DNA of 48,402 bases, taken from positions 1 to 48,402 of the forward strand of contig WELB01000404.1 of assembly GCA_009602725.1 (NCBI GenBank). Reading direction: 5' to 3'. Made by a program: the position numbers and the translations under genes. This DNA comes from Spirogloea muscicola. Lineage: Eukaryota; Streptophyta; Zygnematophyceae; Spirogloeales; Spirogloeaceae. Shown here one piece after another: positions 10,311 to 20,751 of this stretch (position 1 is its first letter; each line of letters begins with the position of its first letter). The notes beneath the pieces were generated by a model. The model was not told the DNA's origin. It worked only from the letters and a program-made list of their open reading frames with translations, and did not search any database.

Positions 10311-11059
10311 GATGAGACAGGGCGGAGGAATACCAAGGAGGTCGTAGACGGCTGTCTAGAAGGCCTTGTCTGTCATCTGCGATGCAGCATGTCTGAGAAG
10401 CGCCGCATCACATGCCATGACTCCCGACGGGGATGCACCACAACCAGGCACAAACGCAGGTACTTCTGACCAGCAAAGCGGAGTCGAAGGCCGGCTTCTC
10501 CACCTCAACATCGTAGCGAGCCTGGCCACACGTGTCAACAGTGCATGCGAGGTGCACAAAGGGGACTGCTGTCTTTACCTGGTTCCGGTGGTCTGTCAGC
10601 AGCAAGTCACAAGCCAAGCGGAGGGCCATCAAGAAGGGCAGCGTGCCAGTCTCCGACTCAATTGCCACCAGTGGCACCTGCTCAAGTGCACAAAAATTAT
10701 GCAGAAGTACGCACTGGTACACACCACCAACAGTCTGCGCTTAGCTGCCCGCGCACGTCGCCCTGCATGCGCCAGCAATCGGAGCACCCAGGCAGTTGCA
10801 GCTGATGAGCAGAGAGCCTGTTGCTTACCAGCCGCTGGGTTGATGCCAGCTACATGTCCTGCAGCTCGATGAAGCGGGCCGCTGGCTTGAGTTGCTCCTG
10901 TAGCCGCGCTTGCAGCTGCTCCTCCAGAAACGCCGGTGCGCCGAGGAGGAGCCCCAAGAGGGCGAGGCTGCCCAGAGCAATCTGGCACCCTGACGCAGCA
11001 TCAGGATGCTGGTTAGGCCTCACGGCAAACAGGCGACGCACTTCTGCGAGCAGATGGTC

Positions 11060-11200
11060 AGGTTGATTGCCCAGCTGCTGCTGGAGGATTGCAGCGGCCA
11101 TATCGTTGCAGGGGCACAGTGTGGTGTCGTTGGCGAATGTAGGCATGAGGACACCAGGGTGAGCACCGGCGTTAGCATTTGAGCGCAACTGTACCAAGAA
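11060..11200 (-). pseudogene. RT motif C-like remnant
   Basis: The minus frame contains VLMPTFANDTTLCPCNDMAA. The position and pattern fit the RT active-site motif C (usually YADD or FADD), with the first catalytic Asp replaced by Asn. The surrounding frame is otherwise unrecognisable. Confidence 0.4.
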
Positions 11201-12814
11201 TAAGACTGCCAGCGGCGGTTCCTCCAGTGCCTGCTGTGGTTGACTACTATTTCTCCACCACGTGGCTCCACGTCTGCAAGACAGACTCACTGGGCTAGCC
11301 GTAGCCCAGGCGGGAAGCAGGAGGGGAGGGGAAAGCCACAGGCGATACCTCTGTGATGGTGCTGTGGACCGTGAACATCGTTCACAGCCACTCACAGGAC
11401 CAGAGTGGCCCTTACCTCGCGCACCACAAAAATTCTGCCGCTCCGCAGCCCTGTGCGGTACTGGTGAGCGCCAGACAGGCCTGGCCCTGCCCCTGTGCTG
11501 CTGCCTAAGTTCGCCCCACTGAGCGCCACAGTACCTCCCTGATAGCAACCGGCTGGACTCTACCAATTGTCTTGCGAAGGGCGAGCACAGCGCTAGTGCA
11601 GAGCACTCCGCTTGCGTTGATGGTGACTTGTCCACACTATGTGCTGGCACACTTGCAGCAGAGCCCAGAAGTCTGCGTTGAGGCCTCGAAGCGCCTTGCA
11701 AAAAGCAGCAGCATTCAGGACTACCTCCTCTTGCGGCTCAAAGGAGGTCAACCACGGGGTGGGGGGTCGTGCACCTCGGCGGGGAGACCCTCCAGAGCTT
11801 GCCTGATCGTCCTTTTTGCTGGCGCCAGCGAGCTCCTCCAGCGCCTACGCGGCCTGTAAGAGCTCGCCGGCGTGATTCAGTAGAGAGCATGCCGTAAAGT
11901 TGCCGTTACTTTTTGGTATCAGCACCGCACGTGAGGCACGGCGAGTGACTGCAGTCGCAGCCACTGCGCGCGGTGCTGCACCAGGAGCTCCTCCCACTTC
12001 CTGGTCTCTCAGAGGTGAATCCGCTGCGAGAGAGCTGGCGGCCCTGACTACGGCCCTCCGTGGGCAGCGCGCCCAAGCTGCAGTTGAGGCATGACAATGA
12101 CAACCTTCCAGGCTGCCTAATCGTGGTGGTCTGCGTGCACTGCGCTGTATCATGGGGCAGAGGGCTCGATGAAGTTGTGGGCGCGCCCAACAGGAGGCGT
12201 GGTGCAGGAGCAGGAGTGCCTCCTGTCTGCAGGTATAGGCTGCGGCCAACTGCCAGTGGTGGTGTTGACCAGCCATCGCTGGTTGGATGTGCCTTCCTTG
12301 GCCGCTGTGGCTGCCACCAGCTGCTGCTGCTTTCCGCACTTGCTCTGCACAATGATGTGGCCACACACAGGCGTGCTCGTGCTGGGTCAGGCCACGACCT
12401 TGCAGGCCGCTACCATTGCTTGCCATAGGAGCAGCTCAGCTGGGTTGTGAGGTCGGGCTGTGCACCTTGGCTGCGCGCAAGGGCTCCTGACGCACGGGCC
12501 GCCACAGCCAGCAGATCATGGCAGAGACGGGGCAGTGACAGCGGTGGCTGCCGCGAATGACGGTGGCGGTGACGACCGCGAAGGCGGCGGCGGCGGCGGC
12601 GGCGACAGGGCTGCAATGTCACAGGCGGCAAAAGCGGCGGTACGGAAAGCAATTGGGACTGTGCTTTTGATGATGATGCGGTGGCAGCGGTGATGATGGT
12701 GGCGATGGTGGAGGAGGTGGCGGCGGCGATGGAGGACGGAGAAGCGGCTGCCAAAGCAGTGGCGGTTCCGCTGCGGGTGGCTGCTGCTTAAATAGAAAGA
12801 GCAATCCCAAGTTG

Positions 12815-12880
12815 ACAGCAGTGCCTGTGAGAAGCCAGCTCAATGGAATAGACAAGGTCTGAAAGGGCCGGATGGCGCAA
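12815..12880 (-). repeat. GGCTG-hairpin module inside RT-derived sequence
   Basis: Minus orientation: ccggccctttcagaccttgtctattcca, gagctggcttctcacag. It immediately follows the RT motif-A segment (VLAVDVQNALNSV...SYRSVSRL) on the minus strand and appears in that frame as LSDLVYSIELASHR. It therefore interrupts the RT as an insertion. Confidence 0.7.
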
Positions 12881-13886
12881 GAAGAGGCGAGATACTGATC
12901 TGTAAGACGTCAGCAAGTAGGCTATGCAGGAGGGAAGGAGGGAGGGGAAGGCAGCTCTCAGCTCCTCGGCAATGGCGTTCCGCTCTACGCTGTTGAGTGC
13001 GTTTTGCACATCGACTGCCAGGACCATCCAGTCAGGGTGGAGATCCAGGGCTGCGCGGACGCCGTGGACGACAGCCTCCCCGCCGCTTCGTAGCCCAGCG
13101 CCGTATGAATGTGGGGCCCGAGATGTTGCTGCTACAGCGTGCGAGCCACCAGACGATATAGAACCTCAACGATGGCGATGGGGCTGACTCTGCCATTGGC
13201 CTTGTTGATGGCGAGGAGGTTGCTGGAGCAGAGCACCGGAAAAGGTAGCAGCAGGGACCTTGACCTGAGCCACGAGCTGACAGACTTGGAGCAGCGCCTG
13301 GAAGTCGGAGGCCTCGCCCTCCAAGAACAGCACACGCAGGTGCTCTGTGAGCATGCCAGAGGGGCCGCCTGCGGCTGCTCTGAGGCTGCTCTGAGTATCC
13401 TGCGGAGGGTTGCGGCGTCGAGGGCCACCGCCTCTGGCGGCTCGAAGGAAGGCAGCCAGGGGGTGGAGGGGGCGCGGGCTTCGGGCTGGAGGGCTTCCAG
13501 GCCGAGTCTGGTTGTCGAGGAAGGCGGAGCCAGGAAGAGTCCTCAAGTGCTTGCACAGTCCGCGAGAGCTCGCCGGCGTCTCCACAACGTAGAGCTCGCC
13601 GGATGGCCGCTGCTCTGTCGGACGACTCCTCCCCGTGCCAGGCGTGGCGACTGGCGGCGGCTGCTGCCACTGCAGCGTCGTGTTGCGCCAGGAGCTCCTC
13701 CCACCGCCCGTTCTCGAAGAGGTGGACGCATGCCAGAAGGGGCTGGCGGCCCTGGCTGCAACCCTTGTGCGGCACCCGGCCCGATAGCAGGCGAGGAAAG
13801 AGGAGGAATATGATCCAGGCGGCCTGGTCGCGCTGATCCGCCGCAATGCGCTGCATGAAGGGGTGGAGGGCGCGGCGGAGGTGCAA
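12880..13886 (-). pseudogene. Reverse transcriptase N-terminal half (frameshifted)
   Basis: Across shifting minus frames I read a helical pre-RT region (RRALRCGDAGELSRTVQALE) and GPSGMLTEHLRVLFLEG. Then come INKANGRVSPIAIVEVLYRL (RT finger motif) and VLAVDVQNALNSVERNAIAE (RT motif A, with Asp in AVDVQNA). This motif series is characteristic of non-LTR RTs. At least three frame changes are needed to link them, so it is dead. Confidence 0.65.
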
Positions 13887-14087
13887 GCGTGCTCAGCGAG
13901 GAAAGTGGCTGATGAGGGGGAGCGCCGCCTGCCTGAGGACCGCAGCCAGGTCAAGGTCCACGGCCCACTGCCAGTGATGGCGGCTCGGTTGTGCTGGGCT
14001 CCGTGGGATAGTCCTCCCGCGGCCGCTACGGCGAGCGCCGGCTGGTGCTGCTCGTCACGCCTGTTCCGCGCGATTGTCGCGACGGGC

Positions 14088-14150
14088 GCAGGCGAGCTCA
14101 TGCTGGGCCAAGCTGCGGGGGGTGGGGCAGGGGCCCTGGCAGTGCCGGCA
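14088..14150 (-). other. C2HC zinc-finger remnant (N-terminus of the non-LTR element)
   Basis: The minus strand encodes C-R-H-C, twelve residues, H, four residues, C (CRHCQGPC...SLAQHELAC). The spacing C-x2-C-x12-H-x4-C is typical of N-terminal fingers of R2-like elements. The frame stops at 14,055, again showing decay. Confidence 0.6.
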
Positions 14151-14239
14151 CAGCAGAGGCGGAGGCAGGCTGGGCGGAACTGAGGGGGGGGGAGGCGTCG
14201 GTTGTAACGGTGGAGGGGAAGGTGGCGGCTGCGAGGGAG

Positions 14240-14410
14240 GAGGCGGAGGCGGCGGTAGTGGCGGCGGCGGGGGTAGCGGCGGAGCTGGCGGCGATGGCGG
14301 CGGCGACGGCGGCGGTGGCGACGGCGGGGCTCTTGCAGAGCAGGAGGAGGCGGAGGCTGGCCTGCGCCAGGGCTCGCGGTCGCACGCGCACGCGGACGAC
14401 GGGGAGGAGG

Positions 14411-14492
<82 letters not shown>

Positions 14493-14493
14493 N

Positions 14494-14524
<31 letters not shown>

Positions 14525-14650
14525 AGGAGGAGGAGGAGGAGGAGGAGGAGGAGGAGGAGGAGGAAGGGGAGGAGGAAGGGGAGGAGGAGGAGGAGGAGAA
14601 GAAGGCGATTGGAGAGGGAATGGCGGCGGCGGCGGCGGCGGCGGCGGAGA
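14240..14650. repeat. GGC-rich, 112-nt poly-A and AGG-rich tract with an unresolved base
   Basis: A GGC/GGA-rich trinucleotide stretch leads into an A run at 14,411-14,522 containing one N at 14,493, then (AGG)n to about 14,605. Frames here give only poly-Lys, poly-Glu or poly-Gly. The N inside a homopolymer suggests an assembly uncertainty. Confidence 0.9.
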
Positions 14651-14849
14651 TTGCTTGAGGATTCAGTGGAGGCAGGAGGCGGCGAGGGCGGCAGGGAGCG
14701 GCAACGGAGAGGCAGGCAGAGGCGCGGCGGGGGGCTGCCGCCTCGTCATTATGCGGGGACGAGGCGCCCCGACCGCCTCACGAAGGTGCTTCGCCTGGAG
14801 GAACTCCGGGCTCCGACTCCGACAGCGGGGCCGTGAAAGCGCGGTTGGG

Positions 14850-15070
14850 GCGATGGGGAGTGGGGCGGTGGAGGCGAGGGCAGCGGCGGCGGGCGGCATG
14901 GCGACGGCGGGAGCTGCGGCGGGGACAGGTGCGAGGGACAGGCCGGGAGGGGGCCGGCGCGCCACGGACCCCATGGCGGGCGCCGCCGGCAGCGACAACG
15001 GCGGCGGCCCGGGGTTTAGGAGGGGTGGCGGCGGCGGCGGCGGCGGCGTCGACCTAGCGCGCGGGGAAAG
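14850..15070. repeat. GC-rich block shared with 34.82-34.92 kb
   Basis: catggcgggcgccgccggc and the following ggggtggcggcggcggcggc...agcgcgcg recur at about 34,822-34,890. This is a repeat family member, probably part of a mobile element's 5' or spacer region. No conserved protein is visible. Confidence 0.5.
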
Positions 15071-15094
15071 GGTCCAAGGAGACACGGCAGCTAC

Positions 15095-15290
15095 GTGTTA
15101 AGCCAGTAACCCCTGCTTAGCAGCCTCAGGTCAGAGAAGCTAGGCTTCTGGAAGAGTCCTTCTTCAGGCGGTGGCGAGCGAGGCATTCCACCGCCTCCCT
15201 GCTACGAGCCTTGGTCAATTCTTTTTCGGGCTGGCTTTTGACAGCCCTTGCCCCGAGTGGGCGTGCCACTTCTCCCTGCGCGACCAGCGG
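15095..15290. mobile_element. Non-LTR tail (minus) next to a hairpin module (plus)
   Basis: Minus strand 15,095-15,150 carries the element end (SLSDLRLLSRGYW-like; plus reads agtaacccctgcttagcagcctcaggtcagaga). At 15,210-15,285 is a well-preserved plus-oriented module (ttggtcaattctttttcgggctggcttttgacagcccttgccccgagtggg). The two have opposite orientations, so they are independent insertions. 15,300-16,230 has no supported gene. Confidence 0.6.
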
Positions 15291-16235
15291 CCCCTCGGCA
15301 AGTAGCGAGTCGAGCCCGCCGCGCAGACAGTCCCCGGCCGCGCGGGACCTCGACTCCGCCGCCAGGGCCCATGGCCGTGCCCCGGCCTCGACCTCCAGAG
15401 CGCACGCTGGCGCAGTCCACCCCCGCCAGCCAGTCCGTTCCCGGGACGCCATGCCCCGCGCCGTGAACGCCCTCTCGGCCCTGCGCCCTGCTTGCTGGCG
15501 CGAGCTTTCCGGCGGCAGCCTCCTCAAGCGCGTCTTGCAAGCAGTGCAGCCTGCCCTCCTGCTGCGCCTGCCCTGCCTTGGCCTTCACCAGGTTCTCCAC
15601 TACTCCCTGTACCCCTCCGTCTCTCCCAGATGGGTGATCTGCCAGAAAGCTGTTGTGCCTTTGTTTGGTTGCTCGAGACCTCCCGCATACGCAGATGCAA
15701 GGTCAAGCCCCAGGCCTGCGTCGAGCTTGGACTCGCACCTTGGCAAAGCACAAAGGCTGCTACTGGTCCGATTCATGTCACTCTGACTTGACTTGCTGCT
15801 CTGTCTGGCCAGCATGCGAAGCGAGGACGGCATGTCCACGCCTCGCAGTCCGTGGGAATATAACCAGATGTTCTGGCAAGCTGTCAGGGAGTCCACTTCA
15901 ACAAGTAAGCTCTGATATAACCACTAATGTGCAAGTCGCTCGTGCGCCTCTACTTCGCCTTATGACCTCTGGTGATGACGATGACTGCCATTGACCAGGC
16001 AAGCTGATCTTGTTTGCCAGCAAAGCTCGTCGCGCCAGGGCAGTATCCCTGCCTTGCCTTGTGTCAAAGGGCCGGAAAGTTGGCATGCATTGGGATTATC
16101 CAGAGGGACACTAGGCACCACAAATTCTGCAGGACGGAGTAGCAGTCATGGCTGCTTGGTGCTATCGCTTAGTCAGTTGCGTGTCTGAAAATCGAATGTC
16201 GCCTGGGCATACAGCTGAAGTCATGCTTGAGTAAC

Positions 16236-17967
16236 ATGTTGAGTGGCACACCTCCTCCTCTGCTTGAAGATTATGCCTGGAAGCTAGGGGACTGGAAATA
16301 TGATGAGGAGGACACGGTGGAGATGTTGGAAGGAAGGGTTGCGCCAAAGGACTTGTCACCAATTCAATTGTACTACGCAGCAGAGATGATGTCGCTGCAC
16401 TGGTTTCGTACTTGTGTGATGGCTAGAGTCTTGGGTCGCTTCCAAGTCAGAGAGGGACCTCATAGCCCTAATGAAACGACCATACACGAGGCTTGTCTCT
16501 TCATCTATTATTTCAGTTGGTTCAGCAGTAAGCCGAAGGTCAAGGATGCAGTAGTAGAAGAACCTCTACCAGATATTGAATATGATCAAATTATCAAGAA
16601 GGCCACTAACAGACGTAGGGAGCTCCGTAGGGAGCTGCAGCCGCAGGACCCATCATGGCGGCATGTTGTTGTCATCAGTGTTCCTCCAGATGCTTTTGTA
16701 TCTGGGTGCGGTTCGCCTTTTGTTGTGGAGTTGCTGGGAATGCTGCGCGGTACTGCCAAGAGCTTATGCATGCATAGGATCTGCATGATGTTCCACTAGT
16801 TGAGCTGGCCCTTATGCGTGCTGCTTGGACTGACTCGAAAGCTTGGGTGAATAAGTGACTAGATTCTGACATCTCATTGCTTGTTCGAGCTTTGCCATGT
16901 GCAGGGAAGTGCAAGCAGAGCCAAGAACAAAGCCTCAAGGATACAGGTGCTCCTGGCCGCGGTTACTTTGAGCACGTCATCAAAGAGCAGCGCGTTACTC
17001 TATACGAGACTGTGGGCACCTTGAAGGAACAGCTTGCGCATGGCATCTTGTTTCTTGCCGATCTGGTCATTGTCTGTTGTGATGAATCTTATCTGCGTAA
17101 GTCACTGACGGAGAAGGAGCCTCATACTGGAGCAGCTATGGCTCTCGCTTACGTCTTGCGAGATACGATTCAATACGCCTTCTGTGTATCTGCGCCTCAT
17201 CTGTGAGCCCTGATAAGCTCTGTAGTATCTGCAGAGTCACTACTTTGCATCCAGTTGGAGCAAGTTTGGCTTCTCTTCTGACTTGTTTGATACACTGCTG
17301 CTCAGGTGGCAAGTGTGCTTCATGTTTGGTCACAAGTTTCAAAGTAAATTGAAGTCTGGCTCTTCAGATAGTCACTTGAGCGTTGCCCGCAAGCTTCGAG
17401 CTGGGATTGGGTCTATTGACTAGCATACTTGTCTGCATTGACCTTCTACTGTAAGAAGTGCAATGGTTTCAGCTGACATCCCTTCTGGTATTGGTAACCT
17501 CCAGGTATCCTGGTGATTTGGAACTTGCCGACCCTGAGAGATTAGTGTATATGAATCGGATTTGCAAGGAGTTGTTAGAGTCTATATTCCGCATCCTGGA
17601 ATCAATGGGCTCCATGAGCAGGATACTCGGAATGTGTTTGGATCTTCCCACTCTTGAGGACTTCGTCAAGCTTGGCATGCAGCATTCCTTTCCAAGTCGG
17701 TTGGAAGCTTCTCTGCTTGGAAAGTCACAACTACCTCGCCCTGAGACGAGCCCAGTTTTCCCAGTTTTTCTTCATGGCGCAAGCTCCAAAGAACCAAATC
17801 ACGACTTCTTTTCCAGAAACCATGATAAATACCAGACGACAGATATTGGGGCCATTGTAGAAGAGCACCTGCTACTGCTTCAGCTTATTTGCAGCCCCCG
17901 AGTACGCTGTTCAGCGACGCCCTTGCTTAATCAGATTCAGATGAATCATGCAGCGATCTGCTTGTGA
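16236..17967 (+). CDS. Unrecognised multi-exon protein gene
   Basis: The sequence changes here to balanced, gene-like composition. Exon a (16,236-16,697) starts MLSGTPPPLLEDYAWKLGDW and ends at ttt|gtatctgg. The next acceptor (catag|gatctg, 16,778) continues DLHDVPLVELALMRAAWTDS. Further blocks are 16,905/16,921-17,206 (EQRVTLYETVGTLKEQLAHG, ESYLRKSLTEKEPHTG), 17,235-17,343 (SHYFASSWSKFGFSSDLFDT, after tctgcag and before gtaaat) and about 17,505-17,967 (DLELADPERLVYMNRICKEL). The protein looks alpha-helical and cytosolic, with no signal peptide or membrane segment seen. I cannot name the family, and the exact donors around 16.82-16.92 kb are uncertain. The 3' end may extend past 17,967. Confidence 0.55.
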
Positions 17968-18103
17968 TCCAACAGCTAATCTAATTGCGACAAGATTGAA
18001 CGGGATCGTGCAATCATTGCTCACTCAGACAGCCCTGTGACAACAGGAACCAGGTGCAGCCACACCATGGCCGCTGCCCTTACGAGTCTGGGACTTACCT
18101 GGG

Positions 18104-18850
18104 CACCCAGTGCAGGGGAGTACTGGAGCTGATGCAGCGCAAACTGCTGCTACACTGCCACTCCCTCCAATGCTGGTGGACGCCAGATCTCTTCATGAGT
18201 GCCAGCGCCATGTCATACATAGCATAAACAAGCCCGGTTGCTCCTAACTGTAGTTGACCAACCAGGGCTGCTGATTTATGCTTTCCCCCCCAGTTTGACA
18301 TCCTTGTGTTTGGAAGCAGAATTTCCGTACTACAGCAGCTTGCATGGTTGTGCTTGTCACTCAGGGTGGTGCATGTGTTAAACCCTTAGGCACCACAAGC
18401 TGAAGGCACAACGTTGGAAAAGAATTTGTTTACAGGAGTTCCTCTGCAGGCTGAGCAGACAAAACTTACAGAACATCTCCTGCCAACATTCTCTGATAGG
18501 GTAGATGCCTTAGCCTTCCAGCCTTCCAGGTTCCTACCTTTAGCTACTGCAGAATCTGCTGCAGTTGATGCTACACTAGTCTGGATAGCCAGCAGTTCAT
18601 GGGCATATGCTGATGTATTTTGGCTGATACTACGTAGTTTGCTGAGCTGCTCATTCAGATACACTTTCTGTGTAAGACATCCTTGTCGGGGGGTCTGTAA
18701 GTTGCGCAAAGCAGCCTGCATAGGTGTACTGATGCAGCAATGGGGTGCTTGTGACAATCTCTCAGGAAGTACCAGGTGCAGCATTTCTGGACTTCTGGAA
18801 GCCGTCTGAGAAAGCCGTGCAGGAGAGAAATGCAACCTCCATGCCGCAAC
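18104..18850 (-). CDS. Possible minus-strand exons of an unrecognised gene
   Basis: Minus strand: an acceptor (cttacacag) precedes KVYLNEQLSKLRSISQNTSA, and the same frame continues AYAHELLAIQTSVASTAADS to a consensus donor (gatgttct|gtaagt). A further minus donor (tgcccag|gtaagtcc) lies near 18,104 after a frame with HKSAALVGQLQLGATGLVYA. The pieces look helical. No start, stop or family is recognised, and the exons are not proven to belong together. It would be convergent with the gene at 16.2-18.0 kb and divergent from the one at 19.46 kb. Confidence 0.3.
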
Positions 18851-19455
18851 TTCCATCAGCACCCTGTGCAGCAGTAAGTGGACCTTTCTGACCTTGTTGA
18901 TTGGGCACCTTTGCGCATTGTCAATCGCGTGGAGAGAGGTGCATTGGCAGGCGCACAAGCACTGATAGAAATTCCTGTTTAGGCCTAGCATGACCCTGTC
19001 GGCTGGACTTTATTAGGTGCTCCAAAATTTTGTCAGCATGACTGTGGCTATGGCCCATGCAACATATGATGTACAGATAAGTCGGTCGTATGATTCGATG
19101 TGCTTGCTCAGGACCACATGGATATGAGGATGGACACGTCATCGCCAGCTAGTATGATGGACGAGGGGAATGCATGGGCAGGTATACAGAGGTTGTGCAC
19201 ATCCATAGGAATGTCAGTGGGCTTGTATTGCCTGGTCGTTGTATGGGATAAGATTGCACGTCTGGTATACGCTCTTTAGAACGTGTCGTAGTGCACGTCT
19301 CTTTTTTGAAATTTAGGCATCTATCCCGCAGTACTAATTAGAACAATCACCTTCGCTTTCTGCTTTGCTGAGGCGGTCAATCAGGTCTCTCTTTCCTGCC
19401 TGTAGAACTCATCAGAGCTGCTTAGTGGAAGCTTCATGCAGGCTGTGAGCCTTCA

Positions 19456-20751
19456 ATGAGTGCAGAAAGGCAGGTAGTGGGGCTCCGCTTTGCTCCCACA
19501 GACGAGGAGTTGGTGCACTACTACTTGAGATCTCGTATAGCAGGGGAGCTTACGGAACAAGAGAAGATCCTTATCCCTGACAAGCACGTCTATGAGACTG
19601 AACCTTGGAACTTGACAAGTAAATTCTTGCCACATTCTGATAGAGACAGATAGAGACTGAGCAGCTAAGCTACTAGATCTATCAGATGCTTTAAATTTGT
19701 GCATATTGCATGGGAGCCAGCATTTGTCTGTGGAGTTGCTATGTCTCAGGCTCTTGAAGCCAAGTTACTGCTTTACACTGATATCGTTCTACACGATGTC
19801 ATCAAGGACCAACATGTGCCTTCGATGCTTGCCGTCATATAGTCACAAAGGGTTTCTCACTTGGACTGCCTGAGAGTGTCAAAGCTTGGTTGCAAAGCCG
19901 GTCTGCTAGTCTCTATCTCATCATTCACTTTGATCACATGCTTGTGTGCAGGCAAGTCTTGTCGAGTGCTCCATGATGCATATTTCTTCTGTGCCCTCCG
20001 GCGCAAGTATCCAGATGGCTCCGAAAGGAAAGGGGATTATAATCGCCAAGCAGGGAAGGGCAAGTGGAAAGGCTGTAGTACCATGACCATGCCACTAAGT
20101 GGAGTAACAGCAACAAAACGCATATTCACGTACTACAGCGAGGATCAAGGACCCATTGATCCGGTGCCTGAAGGCTGGTCCCATCTGGAGAAGAGCAGCA
20201 GTGATGCTCATATGCAACAAGCTGCAGCTCCAGTATGTCAAGTCTCACACCTTTTGCCTCGTCTGCGTTCCTTACCTGCTGGTTGTAGATAGTGCCTACT
20301 TTGACCACAGCCATGCACACTATAGGGGTGCACTAGGACTCTTCTGACGCATTGTGGTCGACCAGACAATTTTGAAGTACTCCATCCTGTGGTAATACAG
20401 GATGCAGTGAAGGAGGTTTCCGTCTCGTCCAAGAAGAGGGTCCGAAAAGGCAGTGCACGCAACAGCAAGACAAAATGGATACTGCACGAGTATCATATAG
20501 TTGACCACCAGTCAATAGCAACACAGGTAAGTACGAGATGCTGCATGTATGGAGCTGTGCTTTAGAACTTGATATTGCTCAAGGTTTATGGATGGACTGC
20601 GTAATTGCACACTTAAAGGCCAAACAGGTCCACTTTGATGAAGACTGCCTGCAGGGTAGGCCAGCCCCTTGTATTCCTTGATAGTGCATATGAAATGTAT
20701 CAGAGGATGTTGCTATTGCAGGATGAAATCGTTGTGTGCAAGCTCAAGTAC
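19456..20751 (+). other. NAC domain (exons 1-4 of the fusion gene)
   Basis: NAC subdomains appear in order. They are [20 protein letters not shown] (A), [16 protein letters not shown] (B), [18 protein letters not shown] and GKGKWKG (C), [13 protein letters not shown] (D; W174 and HEY), and [10 protein letters not shown] (E). The family role is DNA-binding and dimerising transcription factors. Unusual points: the canonical YWKATGKD core reads KWKGCSTM, and about 70 residues are inserted between KRIFTYY and KTKWILHEY, including a basic run ([15 protein letters not shown]). DNA contact may therefore differ from typical NACs. A stand-alone reading would stop at 21,475-21,477 through retention of intron 4. 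Confidence 0.85.

Larger units (their letters stand above)
6850..10360. repeat. Paralogous segment copy 2 (partner about 1.4-5.08 kb)
   Basis: This is the second copy of the block series described at 1,400-5,075. It differs by carrying the minisatellite at 7,553-7,880 and the module/tail insertion at 7,955-8,125. The GC-rich part at 8,560-8,790 is mostly (GCC)n-like and encodes only low-complexity alanine/proline frames. Confidence 0.6.
9500..14150 (-). mobile_element. Degraded RLE-class (R2-like) non-LTR retrotransposon
   Basis: Read on the minus strand, recognisable parts occur in the order expected for an R2-type single-ORF element. They are an N-terminal C2HC finger (14,150-14,088), a pre-RT region (13,886-13,500), RT motifs (13,480-12,880), an RT active-site-like FANDTT (about 11,137), and a knuckle plus restriction-like-endonuclease-like segment (10,310-9,907). 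Frames are interrupted many times, and a hairpin module sits inside the RT. The 11.2-12.8 kb stretch is low in complexity and not confidently assigned. It may be one element or two overlapping relics. Confidence 0.6.

Noticed and set aside
10850-11701. 283-residue minus frame as an intact gene
   Set aside because: Only the FANDTT region resembles a known motif (RT). The rest is unrelated to neighbouring RT pieces, so it is treated as element debris.
14045-14836. A 263-residue Lys/Arg-rich open frame
   Set aside because: It is a translation of the poly-A/AGG and GGC tracts, includes an N, and has no non-repeat protein content.
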